Assembly (NCBI GenBank): GCA_016786925.1
Contig: JAEUTU010000103.1
Span: forward strand, 1-43,914
Reading direction: 5' to 3'
Length of the DNA stretch: 43,914 nt
Source: Bacteroidia bacterium
GTDB taxonomy: Bacteria; Bacteroidota; Bacteroidia; 2-12-FULL-35-15
Shown in pieces: positions 17,927 through 26,664 of this stretch. The notes under the pieces are model-generated. The model searched no databases and was not told the origin of the DNA. It was given only the letters and a program-made list of their open reading frames with translations. Made by a program: the position numbers and the translations under genes. Within the stretch, counting starts at the first letter, position 1. The number at the start of each line of letters is the position of its first letter.

Positions 17927-18559
17927 TTGGGAACATTAAACGATAAACAATTAGAAGAAGGAAAGATCCTGCCGCTGATGGAGGAGTTTTATACCATTCA
18001 GGGCGAAGGTTTTCATTCGGGGAAAGCAGCTTATTTTATTCGTATAGGCGGTTGTGATGTAGGATGCCATTGGTGCGATGTGAAAGAAAGCTGGAATGCC
18101 GATTTGCATCCTGCCACCGATGTGGATATCATTGTGGAGAATGCTTCTAAGTATCCTTCCAAAGCTGTAGTAGTTACAGGCGGAGAACCGAGTATTTACA
18201 ATTTAAATTACATCACTCAGCAGTTAAAAGCCAAAGGCATACAAACATTTATTGAGACATCCGGTGCTTATCCTTTAACCGGTGACTGGGACTGGGTATG
18301 TTTATCGCCTAAAAAAACAAGTCCGCCACTGCAAGAGAATTTTCTTAAAGCTAATGAATTGAAGATCATCATTCATAATAAAAATGATTTTGAATGGGCT
18401 GAAAAAAATGCGCAGCATGTAGGCAAGGATTGTATCTTGTTTTTACAGCCCGAATGGAGCAAGGCAAAAGAAATGATGCCTTTGATCGTAGATTATATAA
18501 TGGCACATCCCCAATGGCATGCCTCGCTTCAAACACATAAATACATGAATATTCCGTAA
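17927..18559 (+). CDS. queE: 7-carboxy-7-deazaguanine synthase QueE
   Basis: A 210-residue radical SAM enzyme of queuosine and 7-deazapurine synthesis, converting CPH4 to CDG. The SAM cluster motif is GGCDVGCHWCD near residues 42-52 (C-x3-C-x2-C, the short QueE spacing), preceded by the typical EEFYTIQGEGFHSGKAAYFI. VVTGGEPSIYNL is near residue 85. The start is TTG at 17927, because the conserved pre-motif region LEEGKILPLMEEF would be lost with the later ATG at 17981. It begins 2 bp after bshC. Confidence 0.93.
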   Translation: MGTLNDKQLEEGKILPLMEEFYTIQGEGFHSGKAAYFIRIGGCDVGCHWCDVKESWNADLHPATDVDIIVENASKYPSKAVVVTGGEPSIYNLNYITQQLKAKGIQTFIETSGAYPLTGDWDWVCLSPKKTSPPLQENFLKANELKIIIHNKNDFEWAEKNAQHVGKDCILFLQPEWSKAKEMMPLIVDYIMAHPQWHASLQTHKYMNIP

Positions 18560-18577
18560 TTTGGAATAATAATTGAA
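18558..18577 (+). promoter_or_regulatory. Repeated promoter-like motif, copy 1 (upstream of the PorE-like gene)
   Basis: AATTTGGAATAATAATTGAA differs by one base from 21550-21569. The TTGG-N10-GA spacing resembles a sigma-54 -24/-12 element (consensus TTGGCA...TTGC), but the -12 GC is GA. It starts in the queE stop codon and ends 11 bp before the next start. Confidence 0.4.
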
Positions 18578-18588
18578 CACATTTACTC

Positions 18589-20538
18589 ATGAAAAAAATA
18601 CTGATCCTCTCTTTTGCTGTTTTTGCATTATTTTCTTGTAAAGCACAATTACCTCCGGGTGAATATACCAGTACCAATAAAAAAGCCATTGCTGCTTTTG
18701 AAAAAGCATTGGAATTATTCAATCAACGTAACGATGAAAAGGCAAAGCAGGAGCTGAAAAATGCATATGAGAAGGATCCTAATTTCATTGAACCGCATTT
18801 GCTTTTAGCACAGATCTATTCGGAAGAGAAACAAACGCAGAAAGCAATTGACGAGTATATAAAAGCATTGGAGATCAACCCGAAGTTTGACAAACGTACG
18901 TATTACAATCTGGCTAATTTAGAGATCTCAATTGGCAAGTATGATGATGCTAAAAAAGATTATGAAGCGTTTCTGAAACATCAGCACATCAATCCCGATT
19001 GGAAAGAGAAGGCAGAAATGAATTTATTGAATTGCAATTTTGCAATTGAAGCAATGAAGAATCCTGTTCCATTCGAACCTAAAAATATTGGTGATGGGAT
19101 CAATTCCAGTTTAGATGAGTATTTTCCTGCCATTACAGCCGATGATCAAACATTCCTGTTTACGCGTAACAACAGAACAGAAGTGATCAATTTGCAGGAA
19201 GATTTCCTGATCGCTAAAAAAGTGAATGGTGTTTGGCAAAAAGCAACGTTGATCGGAAGTGGTATCAATACTGCTGGCAATGAAGGTGCACCAAGCTTAT
19301 CGGCTGATGGGCAGATCCTTTTCTTTGCCGCTTGTCAGGAAATAGATGGTTCTTATGGTCCCAACAGAAAAGGTTTAGGTAGTTGTGATATTTTCTATGC
19401 TCAAAAAGTGGGAGAGAACTGGGGGAAATCATACAACATCGGTTCCCGCATCAATTCTCCTTCATTCGAATCACAGCCCTCTTTTTCATCCGATGGTAAG
19501 ACCTTGTATTTTGTGAGTGGAAGAATGGGTGGATATGGTGAAACGGATATTTATAGTGCTTCTTTGAATCCTGATGGCAGCTGGGGAACACCAAAGAATT
19601 TAGGTGCTAAGATCAATACCCCTGGAAAAGAAGAGTCGGTTTTCATTCATCCTGATGGCAAGACCTTGTATTTTGGTTCTAACGGACATGTCGGAATGGG
19701 GGGATTGGATATTTATGTATCACGCATGAACGATGCAGGAGAGTGGGGAACACCGGTTAATTTAGGATATCCGATCAATACCTATGCGGATGATCACAGT
19801 GTGATCGTTTCAGCATCGGGTAATTTGGCTTATTTTGCGAGCAACAGAGCAGGTGGTTTGGGTGGTTTGGATATTTATCATTTTGACCTGTATGAAGCAG
19901 CTCGTCCGGGCAAGATCACTTATGTAAAAGGGAAAGTGTATGATGTGCGTACAAAAGCACCATTAGGAGCACATTTTGAATTGATCGACCTGGAAACAGG
20001 AAAATCAATGATCGAGTCGGATGCTAATTCCGGAAATGGTGAGTTCTTGGTTTGCTTGCCGATCGATAAAAATTATGCCTTGAATGTGTCACAGCCGGGT
20101 TATTTATTCTATTCAGAGAATTTTGCTTTAAAAGAACTGGCCGATAAGTCAAAACCATTTTTGATGGATGTGCCGATGCAGCCTATCGATACAGGCTCGG
20201 TGATCGAGTTGAAGAATGTATTCTTTGAAACAGCGAAGTTTGAACTGAAGCCGGAATCGAAAGCAGAGCTTAACAAGTTGGTGGCATTCCTTTCTGCTAA
20301 CAAAACTATCAGAGGAGAGTTGAGCGGACATACCGATAATGTAGGTGACAAAAAAATGAATCAGGTATTATCTCAAAACCGTGCAAAAGCAGTGTATGAT
20401 TATTTGGTAGCGAACGGAATTGATTCTAAACGTTTAACTTACAAAGGTTATGGCGATACGAAACCGAAAGTAAAAAATGATTCAGATGCTAACAGAGCAT
20501 TTAACAGAAGAACGGAATTTAAAGTAGTAGGGAAGTAA
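18589..20538 (+). CDS. PorE-like OmpA-family lipoprotein (TPR, beta-propeller, CRD, OmpA)
   Basis: A 649-residue envelope protein. The domain order is lipoprotein signal (FALFSCKA, Cys near residue 17), TPR repeats (about 28-150), PD40/WD40-like propeller blades (about 165-420, with repeated DGKTLYF motifs), a carboxypeptidase-regulatory-like domain (about 445-520), and an OmpA-type peptidoglycan-binding domain (about 540-649, GHTDNVGDKKMNQVLSQNRA). This is the architecture of PorE, the type IX secretion component of Porphyromonas, whose length is similar. Related OmpA/PD40 lipoproteins are numerous in this phylum, so assignment to PorE itself rather than a paralogue is inference. No other por genes are in the window. 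Confidence 0.85.
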   Translation: MKKILILSFAVFALFSCKAQLPPGEYTSTNKKAIAAFEKALELFNQRNDEKAKQELKNAYEKDPNFIEPHLLLAQIYSEEKQTQKAIDEYIKALEINPKFDKRTYYNLANLEISIGKYDDAKKDYEAFLKHQHINPDWKEKAEMNLLNCNFAIEAMKNPVPFEPKNIGDGINSSLDEYFPAITADDQTFLFTRNNRTEVINLQEDFLIAKKVNGVWQKATLIGSGINTAGNEGAPSLSADGQILFFAACQEIDGSYGPNRKGLGSCDIFYAQKVGENWGKSYNIGSRINSPSFESQPSFSSDGKTLYFVSGRMGGYGETDIYSASLNPDGSWGTPKNLGAKINTPGKEESVFIHPDGKTLYFGSNGHVGMGGLDIYVSRMNDAGEWGTPVNLGYPINTYADDHSVIVSASGNLAYFASNRAGGLGGLDIYHFDLYEAARPGKITYVKGKVYDVRTKAPLGAHFELIDLETGKSMIESDANSGNGEFLVCLPIDKNYALNVSQPGYLFYSENFALKELADKSKPFLMDVPMQPIDTGSVIELKNVFFETAKFELKPESKAELNKLVAFLSANKTIRGELSGHTDNVGDKKMNQVLSQNRAKAVYDYLVANGIDSKRLTYKGYGDTKPKVKNDSDANRAFNRRTEFKVVGK

Positions 20539-20552
20539 TGGCTGTTTAGCTC

Positions 20553-21524
20553 TTAATAACTTGCTGTATCATTTATCTTATTCAGATCTAATTCTGTCAG
20601 TCCCACTTTTTTTCTGCGTTCATTCAACTGTGCTTTATCTTTGATCGGATAATAGGTTGTTGTAAAGTCCGTTTCATTGTACCGGAATTGAGTGCCGTAG
20701 ATCTGTTCTTCTTTCTTCGCAACTTTAACTTTGTCCACAAAAAAAGCAACATCCGACCAATCGAGCTCTTTTTCATCAGCCGCTTTGATGATCAGGTCGT
20801 AATATTTCTCTTTGATCTTTTTGTTTCCTTGACTTATGATGGAAAATACAATGGCATAATCCTCTCCCACCAATGTCTTTCCCGGATAACCAAACTTTTG
20901 AATGATCTTGTCGATATCGGTAAATATTTTTAGTGCATTTAAACTGTGTAGAGAAACATATCTTTCATACATCAAGGTGTTTTTGCCATATTTGTTTTCA
21001 GCCCACCGGAGGGAGTCGGAATACAAATAAAATTGATCATTGATCCTTTTTACTTCTTTCACCAATGAATCATTAATGCCTTTTGTTTTCACAAGGATTT
21101 GTTCCCCTGTTTTTATTCCATTCTTATAAGTTTGTTTTTTGATCAATACGCCTGCTGTGTCATATACATTCCAATTGCCATAATAAAAATAGTGGATCAT
21201 GGTATCATTGATCACAATTTTGGCTTTTCCTTTTCTTTTGATCTTTCCATTTTCATGGTATTGTGTGGTATAGATCTTTCTGAAAACATATTTTTCTTTT
21301 TTGATGAGACGGGCATTACGGTCATAATAACGCCAGGTGCCTTTGGGTACTCCCAAGCGGTAACGTCCGGTATTATCTATTAAAGTGTCGGAATTGTGGA
21401 ATGGGATCACCCATTTTCCATGACGTTGCTTCTTTTTATATTTATTAATACTCTGAGCATCAGACTTTTTTAGTCCGCATAGAAGTAGGAATACAAGTAG
21501 AAAGAAGATTTTTACTAATTTCAT
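20553..21524 (-). CDS. Exported MORN-like repeat protein of unknown function
   Basis: A 323-residue protein with a signal peptide (LVKIFFLLVFLLLCGLKKSDA). Residues about 40-150 contain YwqK/MORN-like units such as YHENGKIKRKGKAKI and NVYDTAGVLIKKQTYKNG. The C-terminal half (about 170-300) is not recognised. These repeats occur in many exported Bacteroidota proteins of unknown role. It converges on the PorE-like gene with a 14-bp gap and diverges from the rhodanese gene. Confidence 0.7.
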   Translation of the reverse strand: MKLVKIFFLLVFLLLCGLKKSDAQSINKYKKKQRHGKWVIPFHNSDTLIDNTGRYRLGVPKGTWRYYDRNARLIKKEKYVFRKIYTTQYHENGKIKRKGKAKIVINDTMIHYFYYGNWNVYDTAGVLIKKQTYKNGIKTGEQILVKTKGINDSLVKEVKRINDQFYLYSDSLRWAENKYGKNTLMYERYVSLHSLNALKIFTDIDKIIQKFGYPGKTLVGEDYAIVFSIISQGNKKIKEKYYDLIIKAADEKELDWSDVAFFVDKVKVAKKEEQIYGTQFRYNETDFTTTYYPIKDKAQLNERRKKVGLTELDLNKINDTASY

Positions 21525-21549
21525 GATGCAAAATTATTACAAAACGTAG

Positions 21550-21569
21550 AATTTGGAATAATATTTGAA
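21550..21569 (+). promoter_or_regulatory. Repeated promoter-like motif, copy 2 (upstream of the rhodanese gene)
   Basis: This is 19/20 identical to 18558-18577, with the same TTGG-N10-GA spacing. It lies 32 bp before the rhodanese start codon, which fits a promoter at that distance. Confidence 0.4.
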
Positions 21570-21601
21570 GTGTTTAATCACAAATTCTAAACAAAATCAT
21601 T

Positions 21602-22024
21602 ATGAAAAGAGCCGTTTTATTTTTTATCCCAATTGTTGTGATCATGTTTGCATTTATGCAACAAGAGCCTATCAAAAAAGAACAATCCATTTCTACTGCT
21701 GAGTTAGCAAAAAAAATTACCGATCCTAAGGCTGTTAAGCCTGTTATTTTTAATGTTGGTCCTGTTGATCAGATCAAAGGTGCTATTAAAGTGGGTGCGG
21801 TAAGTACAGAAGAATATTTTGTGAAGTTCAAGAATGAAGTAGCAAAAGTTGGAAAAGATAAAGAAGTAGTGGTGTATTGCGGATGCTGCAGCTCTCAAAA
21901 CTGCCCGAATATCCGTCCTGCTATTAAATACCTAACCGACTCCGGTTATAAAAAAGCAAAAGTGTTGGATATCCCAACAGGAATTAAAGAAGACTGGGTG
22001 CAAAAAGATTACCCGGTTGAATAG
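21602..22024 (+). CDS. Exported rhodanese-like protein
   Basis: A 140-residue single-domain rhodanese-like protein with an N-terminal hydrophobic anchor (AVLFFIPIVVIMFAFM). The active-loop region is VVVYCGCCSSQNCPNIRPA near residues 88-106, unusually rich in cysteine (four Cys in nine residues). The domain begins near KKITDPKAVKPVIFNVGP. Periplasmic location follows from the anchor. Sulfur transfer or a thiol-redox or metal-binding role is possible; the extra cysteines favour something other than a simple rhodanese. Confidence 0.8.
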   Translation: MKRAVLFFIPIVVIMFAFMQQEPIKKEQSISTAELAKKITDPKAVKPVIFNVGPVDQIKGAIKVGAVSTEEYFVKFKNEVAKVGKDKEVVVYCGCCSSQNCPNIRPAIKYLTDSGYKKAKVLDIPTGIKEDWVQKDYPVE

Positions 22025-22045
22025 AGACAAAGCTCATTATTATTG

Positions 22046-22080
22046 AAATCCCAAGATGTAAGATTCTTGGGATTTTTTAT
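22046..22080 (+). terminator. Terminator after the rhodanese gene
   Basis: An 11-bp perfect stem (22046-22056 with 22065-22075) has an eight-base loop and is followed by T residues. Confidence 0.85.
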
Positions 22081-22102
22081 TTACAAATGGATAATTTGAT
22101 AT

Positions 22103-22127
22103 TGTTAAGTTTTTTTATATCTTAACA
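22103..22127. promoter_or_regulatory. Inverted repeat upstream of the TPR-GAF-SpoIIE gene
   Basis: TGTTAAG and CTTAACA form a perfect 7-bp inverted repeat with an 11-bp T-rich spacer, 40 bp before the start codon. It could be an operator or a weak hairpin. Confidence 0.3.
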
Positions 22128-22167
22128 TTCCTATTTAAAGGATAGACACAAAAAACTACTAATTTTT

Positions 22168-25134
22168 ATGACTACCACTCAAGTTAATCAACTTGCGCTT
22201 GAATCAAAGGATATTTGCAGGAATAATCCTCAACAAGGGATTGAACTGGCCAATCAAATTATTGCTGCATTTCAAAATGATGATCTTCAATCTGAATTAG
22301 CCAAAGGGTTTGCTTGTAAAGGAGCTTGTTTGGTTTGGCTGGGCGACTATGAGCAGGCGTTAAAAAACCTTTTTGATGCGCTTCCTATTCTTCAGGAAAA
22401 CAATGATTCCGTATTTGAGGCGCATGCTCTTTACCATATTTTTTGTGCCTATTATTTTATTGCGGATTATGATAATGCATTAAAATATGCTTATGAAATG
22501 CTTGAAAGAGCAAAAAAGGATAATAATATTAATGCACAAGCCAATGCCCTAAATGGGATAGGGTCGATCCATTATACATCGGGAGATAATAAAAAAGCAA
22601 TAGCTGCTTTAACAGAAGGCTTGAACTTAGCAGAAAAACAAGAGGACAAGCATTTGCTGGCGCGAATTCTAGATGGATTAGGAACTGCTTATTTTAATAT
22701 TAATGATCTGGAAAGATCATTGGATTTTAAGCAGCGTAGTTTGGAAACAGCCAAGTCAATTGGTTTAAGAAATGTAGAGTCGTATGCAATTGATGGACTG
22801 GCTAAAGTTTACTTGAATATTAAAGATTATGTAAATGCAGAAAAGCTGTTTTCGGAGTGTTTGACAATTCGTGAAGAGCTAAATTTTAAATCAGGGATTG
22901 CAGAAACAAATTATCATTTGGGTGACTTGTATCTAAAAATGGATCTATTGGAGCTGGCCTTGGCTCACTTTACTGTTTCTTTGGATGTTGCTACGGAAAC
23001 AAATACAAAAGAATTTATATACAAATCACATGAAGGGCTTTCTCAAATTTATGAGCGTAAGGGCAATAATCAAAAATTCATAGAGCATTTTAAAAAATAT
23101 TTCACCTATAAGGAAGATTATTTCAGTGAGAAAAATAAGCAGAAATTAAAAGGGGTAGAGTTGCAATTCAGTATTTCTCAGATGGAGAAAGAAAAGGAGT
23201 TGTTGAATGAGAAAAATAAGCAGCTGGAATTGTTGTCAAATGATTTGGTTAAGTTAAGTGATCTTGGAAAAACCATTACTTCTCTTTTATCCATTGAAAC
23301 AATTAACCGGACGGTATATGACATTATCAATAATATGATGGATGCACCGGGATTCGGTATTGGTATTGTTAATGAAGATCAAACGAAATTATTTTTCCCT
23401 GGTTATATCGAGAAGGGAGTCGTGTTAAGTTCTTCCGGATATGATCTGGCTGATAATAACCGCTTGGCTTCTGTTTGTTTTAATAAAGAATTGGATATTG
23501 TTATTAACGATTATGAAGCAGAAGCCGGATTGTATATCGAAAAACGACTAAAGCCGATCGTTGGACAGTCGGTTCAATCACTCATTTATCTGCCGCTAAA
23601 AATATCAGGTAAAAAAAATGGTGTCATCACTGTACAAAGCTTTAATAAAAATGCATTTAATGAATACCAGGTGAACTTGGTTAAAAATCTAGCCGTTTAC
23701 TGTGCTATTGCTATAGAAAATGCCCGTTTGTACGAGAAGATGGAGGAGACTGTAAGGGAGCGTACGCATGAGGTTACGAAGCAAAAGGAAGAAATAGAAC
23801 GTTCATACGAAAATATGCGTGTTTTAAGTGTTATCGGACAGCAAATTACATCAAGTGTAAATTTTGATTCTATCTTCAAAAAATTACATGAAAATGTTTC
23901 GCAGTTGATGAATGCTGATTGTTTTGGTGTTAGAATTTACCATCCGGACAGGAATGAAATAGAATATCGTTATGAAATTGAAAAAGGGGAGTTTTATCCT
24001 CCAATCAGTGTTTCGATGGATAATGACGACAACTATTCTGTTTGGTGTGTAAAGAATAAAAAAGAGATCTTTATTAATGATAATCTTACTGAATATCACA
24101 AATACACTAAAAAGATAGTAGTACCGAGTGGGGATATGCCTGATTCACTTTTATTTTGTCCGATGACCATCGGTGAACGGATTGTAGGCGTTATTACCGT
24201 TCAAAGCTTTAAGAAAAATGCCTATGTTCCTTTGCATATTGATATTCTAAAAACTTTAGGTACGTATACCGCTATCGCACTGGAGAATGCCAATTTGGTA
24301 GAGAATCTGGAGGAAAAGGTAATTGAAAGAACAAAAGAGGTTGTAAAACAAAAAGAGATCATCGAAGAAAGTAACAAGCATATTACAGATAGTATAAAGT
24401 ATGCAAAAAGGATTCAAGATGCATTTATTCCGGGTGAGGAAAGTGTTAAGGAGCATTTGAAAAATGCATTTGTGATCTACAAGCCGAAAGATATTGTGAG
24501 TGGTGATTTTTACTGGATTGAAAAGAAAGGGAATAAAATATTGTTTGCTGTAGTTGATTGTACAGGGCATGGAGTGCCTGGTGCTTTCATGAGTTTGATT
24601 GGATTCAATGGTTTAAATCAGCTGGTGAATGAGTATAATTATACTAATCCTGCTGTTATTCTTACACAGCTTAATAAAATAATAACCAATACATTGAAGC
24701 AGCATGTGGAAGATTCTAAAATAAGAGATGGAATGGATATTGCGATTTGTTGTATTGATCTGGAAGCTAATAAGCTTGAATTCTCCGGAGCATTAAGTCC
24801 TTTATTCATTGTTCGAAACGAAGAAATAATAAAAATCAAAGGTGATAAGCATCCGATTGGAAACTTTATGGATGCAGATGAATATGTATTTACCAATAAT
24901 GTCATTGATCTGTTCCCTGAAGATAGATTGTATTTGTTCTCAGATGGTTTTGTAGATCAATTTGGTGGACCAAATGGTAAAAAATTGAAATATAATTACT
25001 TCCGTAAATTGTTATTAGACAATTATAAGAAGCCCATGGAGCAGCAAAAAGAACATATTAATTCATTTTTTGAAGACTGGAAAGGGAATTTTGAGCAGAT
25101 AGACGATGTTTGTATGATAGGCGTTGCTATTTAA
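22168..25134 (+). CDS. Cytosolic TPR-GAF-GAF-SpoIIE serine phosphatase
   Basis: A 988-residue sensor phosphatase. There is no signal peptide or membrane segment. TPR repeats span about 1-300, a coiled coil 310-355, a first GAF domain about 357-517, a second GAF about 552-707, then a coiled coil and the conserved linker DSIKYAKRIQDAFIP near residues 739-753. The PP2C-type SpoIIE domain follows (about 765-988), with the metal-binding aspartates visible in VSGDFYW, VVDCTGHGVPGAFMS, DGMDIA, FSDGFVDQFGG and IDDVCMIG. Such phosphatases dephosphorylate STAS-like regulators; the GAF and TPR parts would sense a ligand or partner. No kinase or STAS gene is adjacent. Confidence 0.92.
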   Translation: MTTTQVNQLALESKDICRNNPQQGIELANQIIAAFQNDDLQSELAKGFACKGACLVWLGDYEQALKNLFDALPILQENNDSVFEAHALYHIFCAYYFIADYDNALKYAYEMLERAKKDNNINAQANALNGIGSIHYTSGDNKKAIAALTEGLNLAEKQEDKHLLARILDGLGTAYFNINDLERSLDFKQRSLETAKSIGLRNVESYAIDGLAKVYLNIKDYVNAEKLFSECLTIREELNFKSGIAETNYHLGDLYLKMDLLELALAHFTVSLDVATETNTKEFIYKSHEGLSQIYERKGNNQKFIEHFKKYFTYKEDYFSEKNKQKLKGVELQFSISQMEKEKELLNEKNKQLELLSNDLVKLSDLGKTITSLLSIETINRTVYDIINNMMDAPGFGIGIVNEDQTKLFFPGYIEKGVVLSSSGYDLADNNRLASVCFNKELDIVINDYEAEAGLYIEKRLKPIVGQSVQSLIYLPLKISGKKNGVITVQSFNKNAFNEYQVNLVKNLAVYCAIAIENARLYEKMEETVRERTHEVTKQKEEIERSYENMRVLSVIGQQITSSVNFDSIFKKLHENVSQLMNADCFGVRIYHPDRNEIEYRYEIEKGEFYPPISVSMDNDDNYSVWCVKNKKEIFINDNLTEYHKYTKKIVVPSGDMPDSLLFCPMTIGERIVGVITVQSFKKNAYVPLHIDILKTLGTYTAIALENANLVENLEEKVIERTKEVVKQKEIIEESNKHITDSIKYAKRIQDAFIPGEESVKEHLKNAFVIYKPKDIVSGDFYWIEKKGNKILFAVVDCTGHGVPGAFMSLIGFNGLNQLVNEYNYTNPAVILTQLNKIITNTLKQHVEDSKIRDGMDIAICCIDLEANKLEFSGALSPLFIVRNEEIIKIKGDKHPIGNFMDADEYVFTNNVIDLFPEDRLYLFSDGFVDQFGGPNGKKLKYNYFRKLLLDNYKKPMEQQKEHINSFFEDWKGNFEQIDDVCMIGVAI

Positions 25135-26059
25135 TAATGGGGAAAATTTTCTTGTTCTTAGCAGATTGATACTTGGACGGGATCCGTTCAAGTATCGTTT
25201 TTTTTAGGGCTTCCAGTAATCGTTTTTTCGTAAAACTCCTGTGCGTAACAATACTTATTTCTCTTACCGGTTCAGGCGATTTAAAATAGCGGATCTGATC
25301 GATCTTTGATTTAGGGATATCGTAGATGCTCAACTCCGGCAAAAAGGTCATCCCTCCATTAATATCCACCATTTTCTTAAGTGTTTCAATGCTCCCCGAT
25401 TCATAAATGAAGTTGCTTTGATTGTTTTGTTCATTGCAAAGCATAGCCGTTTGATTGCGCATGCAATGTCCTTCCTGCATCAGATAAACATTTACATCTT
25501 TCAGATCTTTTTCACTCAATGCTTTTATACTTTTCAATGGATGTTTCTTCCCCAGATAAGCAACAAAGGGTTCGTAAAAAAGCGCTTCTTCGTTCAATGT
25601 GGATTGATTTAAAGGGGTCGCCAATATTCCCGCATCCAATTCATCATTTTTAAGTTTGTCAATAATATTCGCAGTGGTCACTTCCTCTATCTTTAAAATG
25701 ATCTTCGGATATCTTTTAATGAAGTCGGTGATGAAGAAGGGCAGCAGATAGGGAGCCAGCGTGGGAATGATGCCAATCGTAAGAACACCTTCCAAACTGC
25801 CTTTTTGTTCCGATATGATCTCCTTCATTTGTTCTGCTTCGTACATGATCTTTTGAGCCTGCTCAATGATCTTTTCACCTTCTGATGTTAAGGCAATGGG
25901 CTGTTTTGTTCGGTCAAATATGATCAAGCCTAATTCTTCCTCAAGCTTTTGTATTTGCATACTCAAGGTTGGTTGTGTAACAAAACACTTTTCGGCAGCT
26001 GTAACAAAATGTTTGTACTTGTTGACCGCCAGGATATACTGCAATTGTGTGAGTGTCAT
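25127..26059 (-). CDS. oxyR: Peroxide-sensing LysR-type regulator OxyR
   Basis: A 310-residue LysR regulator. The N-terminal winged HTH contains HFVTAAEKCFVTQPTLSMQI near residues 16-35. The sensor domain carries GHCMRNQTAMLC, with cysteines at 199 and 208, the same positions as the redox pair of E. coli OxyR. This makes OxyR the firm call over a generic LysR. The ATG at 26059 is chosen because the open frame upstream (to 26170) runs into the dps gene and because it gives the E. coli cysteine numbering. It is divergent from dps, with an ATAG-N7-CTAT site in the gap. Its 3' end overlaps the SpoIIE gene by 8 bp. Confidence 0.95.
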   Translation of the reverse strand: MTLTQLQYILAVNKYKHFVTAAEKCFVTQPTLSMQIQKLEEELGLIIFDRTKQPIALTSEGEKIIEQAQKIMYEAEQMKEIISEQKGSLEGVLTIGIIPTLAPYLLPFFITDFIKRYPKIILKIEEVTTANIIDKLKNDELDAGILATPLNQSTLNEEALFYEPFVAYLGKKHPLKSIKALSEKDLKDVNVYLMQEGHCMRNQTAMLCNEQNNQSNFIYESGSIETLKKMVDINGGMTFLPELSIYDIPKSKIDQIRYFKSPEPVREISIVTHRSFTKKRLLEALKKTILERIPSKYQSAKNKKIFPIIK

Positions 26060-26065
26060 ATTTAT

Positions 26066-26080
26066 ATAGATAAAATCTAT
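26066..26080. promoter_or_regulatory. Probable OxyR operator (ATAG-N7-CTAT)
   Basis: ATAGATAAAATCTAT fits the OxyR half-operator ATAG-N7-CTAT exactly and lies within the 7-3-7 palindrome at 26065-26081. It starts 7 bp upstream of the oxyR start codon and 81-95 bp upstream of dps. A second half-site at the usual N7 spacing is poorly conserved. The position fits oxyR autoregulation and dps activation. Confidence 0.65.
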
Positions 26081-26101
26081 ACAAATATAAAAAATATCAA
26101 T

Positions 26102-26132
26102 TTGATTTATGTTTAAAAGTGTAAGAATTTTG
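26102..26132 (+). promoter_or_regulatory. Candidate dps promoter
   Basis: TTG at 26102-26104 and GAATTTTG at 26125-26132 (one mismatch to TAnnTTTG) are separated by 20 bp. The box ends 28 bp before the dps ATG, and the OxyR site lies upstream of the -33 element, where an activator would sit. Confidence 0.4.
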
Positions 26133-26160
26133 TGTTGTAAAACAATTAACCCGATATCAA

Positions 26161-26613
26161 ATGAAAACAACTAAATCAAATAAAGAATTAGCCGCTGAGC
26201 TGAATGTGTTCCTGGCTAGTTTGCAACTGTTTTATTCCAATGTAAGAGGCTTTCACTGGAACATCAAAGGTGAGAAGTTCTTTGAATTACATGTAAAGTT
26301 TGAAGAGTTGTATAACGACACCCTCTTAAAGATAGATGAAGTAGCAGAACGGATACTTACACTTTCGGAAACACCGGAGCACCGCTTCTCCAATTATTTA
26401 AAAATAAGCGCCATTAAAGAAACCACCAAAGTATCAACAGCGAATGATACGGTAAAAAATGTAGTTGACAGTTTACAAACCCTTATCAAATTGGAGAAGA
26501 AGATCCTGAAGTCGGCACAGAAAGCAGATGACGAGGTTACCAATTCTTTAATGAGCGATTACTTGAAAGAGCATGAAAAATTAACCTGGATGTATTCCAG
26601 TTTTTTAGGATAA
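26161..26613 (+). CDS. dps: Dps family ferritin-like DNA-protection protein
   Basis: A 150-residue Dps protein, which stores iron in a dodecamer and consumes peroxide. The inter-subunit ferroxidase ligands are visible: histidine in VRGFHWNIKG near residue 31, then HVKFEELYNDTLLKIDEVAERI near residues 43-64 with the conserved His, Asp and Glu. The N terminus is short and slightly basic (MKTTKSNKELAAELN). It is divergent from oxyR and followed, 51 bp later, by the interrupted peroxiredoxin gene. Confidence 0.95.
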   Translation: MKTTKSNKELAAELNVFLASLQLFYSNVRGFHWNIKGEKFFELHVKFEELYNDTLLKIDEVAERILTLSETPEHRFSNYLKISAIKETTKVSTANDTVKNVVDSLQTLIKLEKKILKSAQKADDEVTNSLMSDYLKEHEKLTWMYSSFLG

Positions 26614-26631
26614 TTCACAATAATATCAACC

Positions 26632-26646
26632 GCCTGCAATGCAGGC
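26632..26646 (+). other. GC-rich hairpin between dps and the peroxiredoxin gene
   Basis: GCCTGC-AAT-GCAGGC forms a compact 6-bp stem with no following T-run, so it is unlikely to be a terminator. It could stabilise the upstream dps mRNA or reduce expression of the next gene. Confidence 0.45.
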
Positions 26647-26664
26647 ATAAGACCCCAAAATAAC

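Noticed and set aside
26060..26170. Longer OxyR starting at 26170
   Set aside because: It would overlap dps, include the operator, and shift the redox cysteines away from positions 199 and 208.
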